From NCBI RefSeq assembly GCF_013294005.1, contig NZ_JABSNK010000007.1, forward strand, positions 124,001 through 188,000: a stretch of DNA of 64,000 nucleotides. Reading direction: 5' to 3'. Position 1 is the first letter of the stretch, and each line of letters begins with the position of its first letter. The notes beneath the pieces are model-generated. The model was not told the origin of the DNA, did not search any database, and saw nothing but the letters and a program-made list of their open reading frames with translations. A program made the translations under genes and the position numbers. Shown here piece after piece: positions 60,300 to 64,000 of the stretch. Origin of the DNA: Flavobacterium gelidicaeli. Lineage in GTDB: Bacteria; Bacteroidota; Bacteroidia; Flavobacteriales; Flavobacteriaceae.

Positions 60300-61157
60300 A
60301 TGAACGTATATATAATTGGAATAGGATTGATAGGTGGTTCTATGGCGCTGGATATTAAAGCGGTGCATCCTGAGGCGGCTATTTACGGAATAGATACCAA
60401 TAAAAGGCATGTTGACGAGGCGATTGCACTAGGTGTTATAGCGGCTGAAGGGAAAATGGAGGCTATTGCAACAGCAGATTTTGTAATTGTTTCAGTACCG
60501 GTAGATGTTGCATTAGTGGTTTTACCGCAAGTTTTAGATAGCATAGGAGAAAATACGATTGTTTTTGAAGTGGGTTCGACTAAGAGCCCAATTTGTGAAG
60601 CGATTGCAAAACATCCAAAAAGGAGGAATTTTATTGCGACGCATCCCATTGCTGGGACAGAATTTTCAGGACCATCAGCTGCGATTAGAGGATTGTATGA
60701 AGGGAAAACAAATATCATTTGTGAAGTAGAGCGTACGGCGTTTAAGTTGCAAGAGAAAGCATTGGATTTATTTAAGGCTATAGGAATGAGAATTCGTTAT
60801 ATGGATCCAAAATCGCATGATAAACATATTGCTTATGTGTCGCATTTATCACACATTAGCTCATTTATGCTTGGGAAAACGGTGATTAATAAAGAAAAAC
60901 ACGAGCAAGATATATTTGATATGGCAGGTTCAGGTTTTGAAAGTACAGTACGATTAGCTAAAAGTTCTCCAGCAATGTGGACACCAATTTTTAGACAAAA
61001 TAAAGAGCAAGTTGTAGAGACGTTAGAAGAATATATTTCTAATTTAACGCAGTTCAAAGACTTGTTGATAAATGATGATTACGACGCTATTTTTGAAGAG
61101 ATGGAAAGCGTAAATAGAATAAAAGAAATTTTGAACGGGATGAATAGTAAAAGGTAA
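60300..61157 (+). CDS. tyrA: Prephenate dehydrogenase
   Basis: TyrA oxidatively decarboxylates prephenate to 4-hydroxyphenylpyruvate. The 285-residue protein begins with the NAD motif IIGIGLIGGSMALDIK, then EVGSTKSPICEAI, the ATHPIAGTEFSGPSAA active-site region with its conserved His, and the helical dimer domain KSHDKHIAYVSHLSHISSFM. It sits 155 bp after the aminotransferase gene, behind a structured repeat. Confidence 0.93.
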   Translation: MNVYIIGIGLIGGSMALDIKAVHPEAAIYGIDTNKRHVDEAIALGVIAAEGKMEAIATADFVIVSVPVDVALVVLPQVLDSIGENTIVFEVGSTKSPICEAIAKHPKRRNFIATHPIAGTEFSGPSAAIRGLYEGKTNIICEVERTAFKLQEKALDLFKAIGMRIRYMDPKSHDKHIAYVSHLSHISSFMLGKTVINKEKHEQDIFDMAGSGFESTVRLAKSSPAMWTPIFRQNKEQVVETLEEYISNLTQFKDLLINDDYDAIFEEMESVNRIKEILNGMNSKR

Positions 61158-61224
61158 GTCTGTTTAAACAGAATAATAGAGAACAACACATAAAAAAATA
61201 ATAAAAATAATAAAATTAGAAAAG

Positions 61225-62307
61225 ATGGAAAACAAGAAAGAAATGAGAAATTGGTTGAATGAATTTAATTTAACTCACCCATTTGTGATCGCGGGACCTT
61301 GTAGTGCTGAAACAGAAGAACAAGTATTGAAAATTGCACATGAATTGAAAGATTCGGACGTTAGTGTATTTAGAGCAGGTATATGGAAACCAAGAACTCG
61401 TCCAGGAGGTTTTGAAGGTGTTGGAGAAATAGGATTAAAGTGGTTGCAAAAAGCTAAGGCTGAAACTGGTTTGTTGATGGGGACAGAAGTTGCGACTGCT
61501 GCACATTGTAAATTAGCTTTAGAACATGATATTGATGTTTTATGGGTTGGAGCTCGTACTACAGCAAATCCATTTGCAGTGCAAGAAATTGCTGATTCAT
61601 TGAAAGGAACTGATAAAATCGTTTTAATTAAAAACCCAGTAAATCCAGATATGGCTTTATGGTTAGGTGGAGTAGAGCGTTTGTATAATGCAGGAATTAA
61701 AAACTTAGGAGTTATTCATAGAGGTTTTTCTACTTACGAAAAAACAAAATACAGAAATATTCCAGAATGGCAAATTGCTATTGAATTGCAAAATAAATTT
61801 CCTGATTTACCTTTAATCATTGACCCATCTCATATTACAGGAAATCGTGAAATGATTCTTGAGGTAACACAAGAAGCATTAGATTTGAATTATGATGGTA
61901 TGATCATTGAAACGCATACTGATCCAGATAATGCATGGAGTGATGCTGCGCAACAAGTAACGCCAGATACTTTAAAACAAATTTTCAAAGATTTAAGAGT
62001 TAGAAAAGTAAACGATGCTTCGGATGAATTTACTAATAAAATGACAAAATTAAGAGCTAATATTGATGTTCTAGATGCTAACTTATTAGAGTTATTAGGA
62101 AAAAGAATGAAAATCGCTGACGAAATAGGTCAGGTGAAAAAAGAAGCGAATGTTGCTGTGTTGCAAAATAAGCGTTGGAATGAAATTTTAGGAAAAATGA
62201 TTCTTGAAGGAGAGAAAAAAGGACTTTCGGAAGAATTTGTTCTTAGAATGTTTAAAGCAATTCACCAAGAGAGTATTGGTCATCAGGACAAAGTGCTTAA
62301 CGCATAA
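61225..62307 (+). CDS. DAHP synthase fused to chorismate mutase (type II)
   Basis: This 360-residue protein joins the first step of the shikimate pathway with the chorismate-to-prephenate step. DAHP synthase covers about 1-255: VIAGPCSAETEEQVLKIA, KPRTRPGGFEGVG, GTEVATAAHCKLAL and IIDPSHITGNREM. The chorismate mutase helices follow at about 268-355 (LRANIDVLDANLLELLGKRM and ADEIGQVKKEANVAVLQN). In related fusions the mutase domain gives allosteric control by prephenate. It ends the aromatic operon before a terminator. Confidence 0.93.
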   Translation: MENKKEMRNWLNEFNLTHPFVIAGPCSAETEEQVLKIAHELKDSDVSVFRAGIWKPRTRPGGFEGVGEIGLKWLQKAKAETGLLMGTEVATAAHCKLALEHDIDVLWVGARTTANPFAVQEIADSLKGTDKIVLIKNPVNPDMALWLGGVERLYNAGIKNLGVIHRGFSTYEKTKYRNIPEWQIAIELQNKFPDLPLIIDPSHITGNREMILEVTQEALDLNYDGMIIETHTDPDNAWSDAAQQVTPDTLKQIFKDLRVRKVNDASDEFTNKMTKLRANIDVLDANLLELLGKRMKIADEIGQVKKEANVAVLQNKRWNEILGKMILEGEKKGLSEEFVLRMFKAIHQESIGHQDKVLNA

Positions 62308-62330
62308 TTACAGTCTGTATTTTATAAAAT

Positions 62331-62369
62331 AAAACTCCACAACTTGTTTTTAAGCTGTGGAGTTTTTTT
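62331..62369 (+). terminator. Terminator of the aromatic operon
   Basis: AAACTCCACA (62332-62341) pairs with TGTGGAGTTT (62356-62365), followed by T residues, 24 bp after the last stop. Confidence 0.88.
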
Positions 62370-62448
62370 ATGTAATTGGGGTTTAAAAACTTTAAACTTT
62401 ATTTAGAGACTACAGAACAAACTTGAAACAAAATTTTATCTTTGCAAC

Positions 62449-63429
62449 ATGACAGGAATCGTTTATAAATCTACAGGAAGTTGGTACACCGTAAAATCAG
62501 ATCAAGGAGATTTTATTGAGTGTAGGATGAAGGGGAAGTTTAGAATCAAAGGGATTAAGAGCACAAACCCTATTGCCGTAGGTGATGTGGTGGATTATGA
62601 ATTAGAAGAAACTTCAGACACAGTAACTGGTACGATTCATCATATTCATGAAAGAAAGAATTATATTGTTCGTAAATCAGTAAATTTATCGCATCAGATG
62701 CATATTATTGCATCAAACATTGATCGCGTTTTTTTATTGATTACAGTAAATAATCCGCCAACTACTTTTAATTTTATTGATCGGTTTCTAATCACTGCTG
62801 AGGCATACGGAATAGAAACGGTTTTAGTCTTTAATAAAATTGACACTTTTGATGAAGCTACGCTTGATGAACAGTTGTATATGCAACATGTGTATCAAGA
62901 AATAGGTTATAAGTGCCTTCGGGTCTCTTCTACTGAAATGAAGGGGATTGAAGCCTTGAAAGAAATGATGATAGGCAAAGTAAGTATGTTTTCAGGGCAT
63001 TCAGGTGTTGGTAAATCAACATTGGTAAATGCTATGGAGCCATCTTTACATTTAAAAACAAAAACTATTTCAGACGCTAGTAAACAAGGACAACATACTA
63101 CCACATTTGCTGAGATGTATGATTTGTCATTTGATGCTAGAATTATAGATACACCAGGAATTAAAGGTTTTGGAATGGTAGATATGGAGCCAGCAGAAAT
63201 AGGGGGGTACTTCCCTGAGTTCTTTAAATTGAAAGACCAATGTAAGTTCAACAATTGCTTGCATAAAGAAGAACCTAAATGTGCCGTTAAAGAAGCGTTG
63301 GATAGAGATGAAATTGCTTGGTCACGTTACAACAGTTATTTAAAAATACTAGAAGGAGACGAAGAGCACTATCGTACGGATATTTACAATGAAGACAGAG
63401 CTGAAAGTGATAAAACTAGAGGGTTATGA
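62449..63429 (+). CDS. rsgA: Ribosome small-subunit GTPase RsgA
   Basis: RsgA is a circularly permuted GTPase that checks late 30S ribosome assembly. The 326-residue protein has an N-terminal OB fold (about 1-70), G4 VFNKID before G1 GHSGVGKS (183-190), G3 DTPGIKGFG, and a C-terminal zinc region with cysteines in CKFNNCLHKEEPKC. The order G4-G1-G3 is diagnostic. Its stop overlaps the dtd start by 4 bp. Confidence 0.95.
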   Translation: MTGIVYKSTGSWYTVKSDQGDFIECRMKGKFRIKGIKSTNPIAVGDVVDYELEETSDTVTGTIHHIHERKNYIVRKSVNLSHQMHIIASNIDRVFLLITVNNPPTTFNFIDRFLITAEAYGIETVLVFNKIDTFDEATLDEQLYMQHVYQEIGYKCLRVSSTEMKGIEALKEMMIGKVSMFSGHSGVGKSTLVNAMEPSLHLKTKTISDASKQGQHTTTFAEMYDLSFDARIIDTPGIKGFGMVDMEPAEIGGYFPEFFKLKDQCKFNNCLHKEEPKCAVKEALDRDEIAWSRYNSYLKILEGDEEHYRTDIYNEDRAESDKTRGL

Positions 63430-63878
63430 GAATTGTAATTCAGAGAGTAAGTACTGCTTCTGTAACAATTGAAGGCCAGGTGGTAGCCGACATTCAACAA
63501 GGCTTGCTAATTCTGGTCGGAATTGAAACGGAAGACAATCAAAACGATATTGATTGGTTGGTAGGTAAAATCACTAAAATTCGCATTTTTGAAGACGAAA
63601 GTCAAGTGATGAATCTATCCGTTCAAGATATTGATGGACAGGTTTTGGTTGTAAGTCAATTTACACTACATGCTGCAACCAAAAAAGGGAACCGCCCCTC
63701 GTATATAAAGGCCGCTAGGCCAGAAGTAGCAATACCACTTTACGAAGCATTTGTAGCAACACTTCAAAAGGAAGTCACTCAAGAAGTACAAACAGGGCAG
63801 TTTGGCGCCGATATGAAAGTAAGTTTGTTAAACGACGGTCCTGTTACGATACTCATAGATTCAAAAAATAGAGAATAA
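63426..63878 (+). CDS. dtd: D-aminoacyl-tRNA deacylase
   Basis: Dtd removes D-amino acids wrongly attached to tRNA. The 150-residue protein begins MRIVIQRVSTASVTIEGQVV and has the two active-site motifs SQFTLHA and, near the end, NDGPVTILID. It overlaps rsgA by 4 bp (ATGA). The last 122 bp of the window after its stop show no further feature. Confidence 0.95.
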   Translation: MRIVIQRVSTASVTIEGQVVADIQQGLLILVGIETEDNQNDIDWLVGKITKIRIFEDESQVMNLSVQDIDGQVLVVSQFTLHAATKKGNRPSYIKAARPEVAIPLYEAFVATLQKEVTQEVQTGQFGADMKVSLLNDGPVTILIDSKNRE

Positions 63879-64000
63879 TTAATATTGTGTGACATTAACT
63901 AGGACACACGGGAGAGCTCCGATTGTTATTGTAATTTGTCAGTACTGAAATAGGGATTTAGTTTCAATTTTTTATTCTGCATTATAATATTTATTAAACA

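Noticed and set aside
1..64000. tRNA, rRNA or prophage genes
   Set aside because: No cloverleaf-like tRNA sequence, rRNA block or phage structural gene was recognised while reading both strands, though no tRNA-finding program could be run.

Overview
The window is a stretch of chromosome from a Flavobacterium-like member of the Bacteroidota. Supporting signs are AT-rich DNA, promoters of the TAnnTTTG type instead of E. coli -10 boxes, almost no Shine-Dalgarno sequences, the type IX secretion/gliding genes porT and gldA, the Bacteroidota TamL lipoprotein, a DUF5686 outer-membrane protein and a menaquinone methyltransferase. No tRNA, rRNA, CRISPR array or prophage was seen. One insertion sequence is present and its exact ends can be read.

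Layout. 1-4.8 kb: the mreB-mreC-mreD-mrdA-rodA cell-shape operon on the minus strand, with rodA cut by the window edge. 4.9-7.8 kb: purH and an ABC permease. 7994-9425: a complete ISL3-type (ISAon1-like) insertion sequence with an 8-bp target duplication. 9.5-30.5 kb: housekeeping genes (accD, fba, tamL, an rRNA methyltransferase, porT, menG, folA, thyA, a bifunctional nuclease, etfAB, pdhB, a DUF5686 protein, ppa, a deoxynucleoside kinase, metK). 31-55.8 kb: a nearly complete route from sulfate and aspartate to methionine: O-acetylhomoserine sulfhydrylase, a MetX-aspartokinase-homoserine dehydrogenase fusion, a MetZ-like enzyme, an Rrf2 regulator, a TauE/SafE exporter, cysH-cysD-cysN, a siroheme sulfite reductase with a HEPN tail, two siroheme genes, a ferredoxin/flavodoxin-NADP reductase-like flavoprotein, metH in two pieces and metF. 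55.9-63.9 kb: a lipoprotein with four HRCDI repeats, gldA, the aromatic operon pheA-aminotransferase-tyrA-DAHP synthase/chorismate mutase, rsgA and dtd.

Regulation is the most striking part. Four short leader peptides each precede an intrinsic terminator with competing upstream pairings. One is rich in Phe/Tyr/Trp and precedes pheA. One has Met-Met-Cys and precedes the sulfhydrylase gene. Two in tandem are rich in branched-chain residues and lie upstream of the MetX-ThrA fusion. In addition there are two SAM-I (S-box) riboswitches, before metX-thrA and before metH, and a SAM-II-like riboswitch before metK. A shared operator-like sequence lies before cysH and tauE, close to the Rrf2 gene.

Repeats form a second theme: (i) four copies of a roughly 75-nt structured element whose inner hairpin changes sequence but stays complementary; (ii) eight GC-rich palindromic elements concentrated around the sulfate-assimilation genes, placed just after stops or just before starts; (iii) four tandem 145-bp palindromic units between the two metH halves; (iv) AT-rich TTTAAAGTTTA palindromes. 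All functional statements come from reading motifs and protein sequence; no database search was run.
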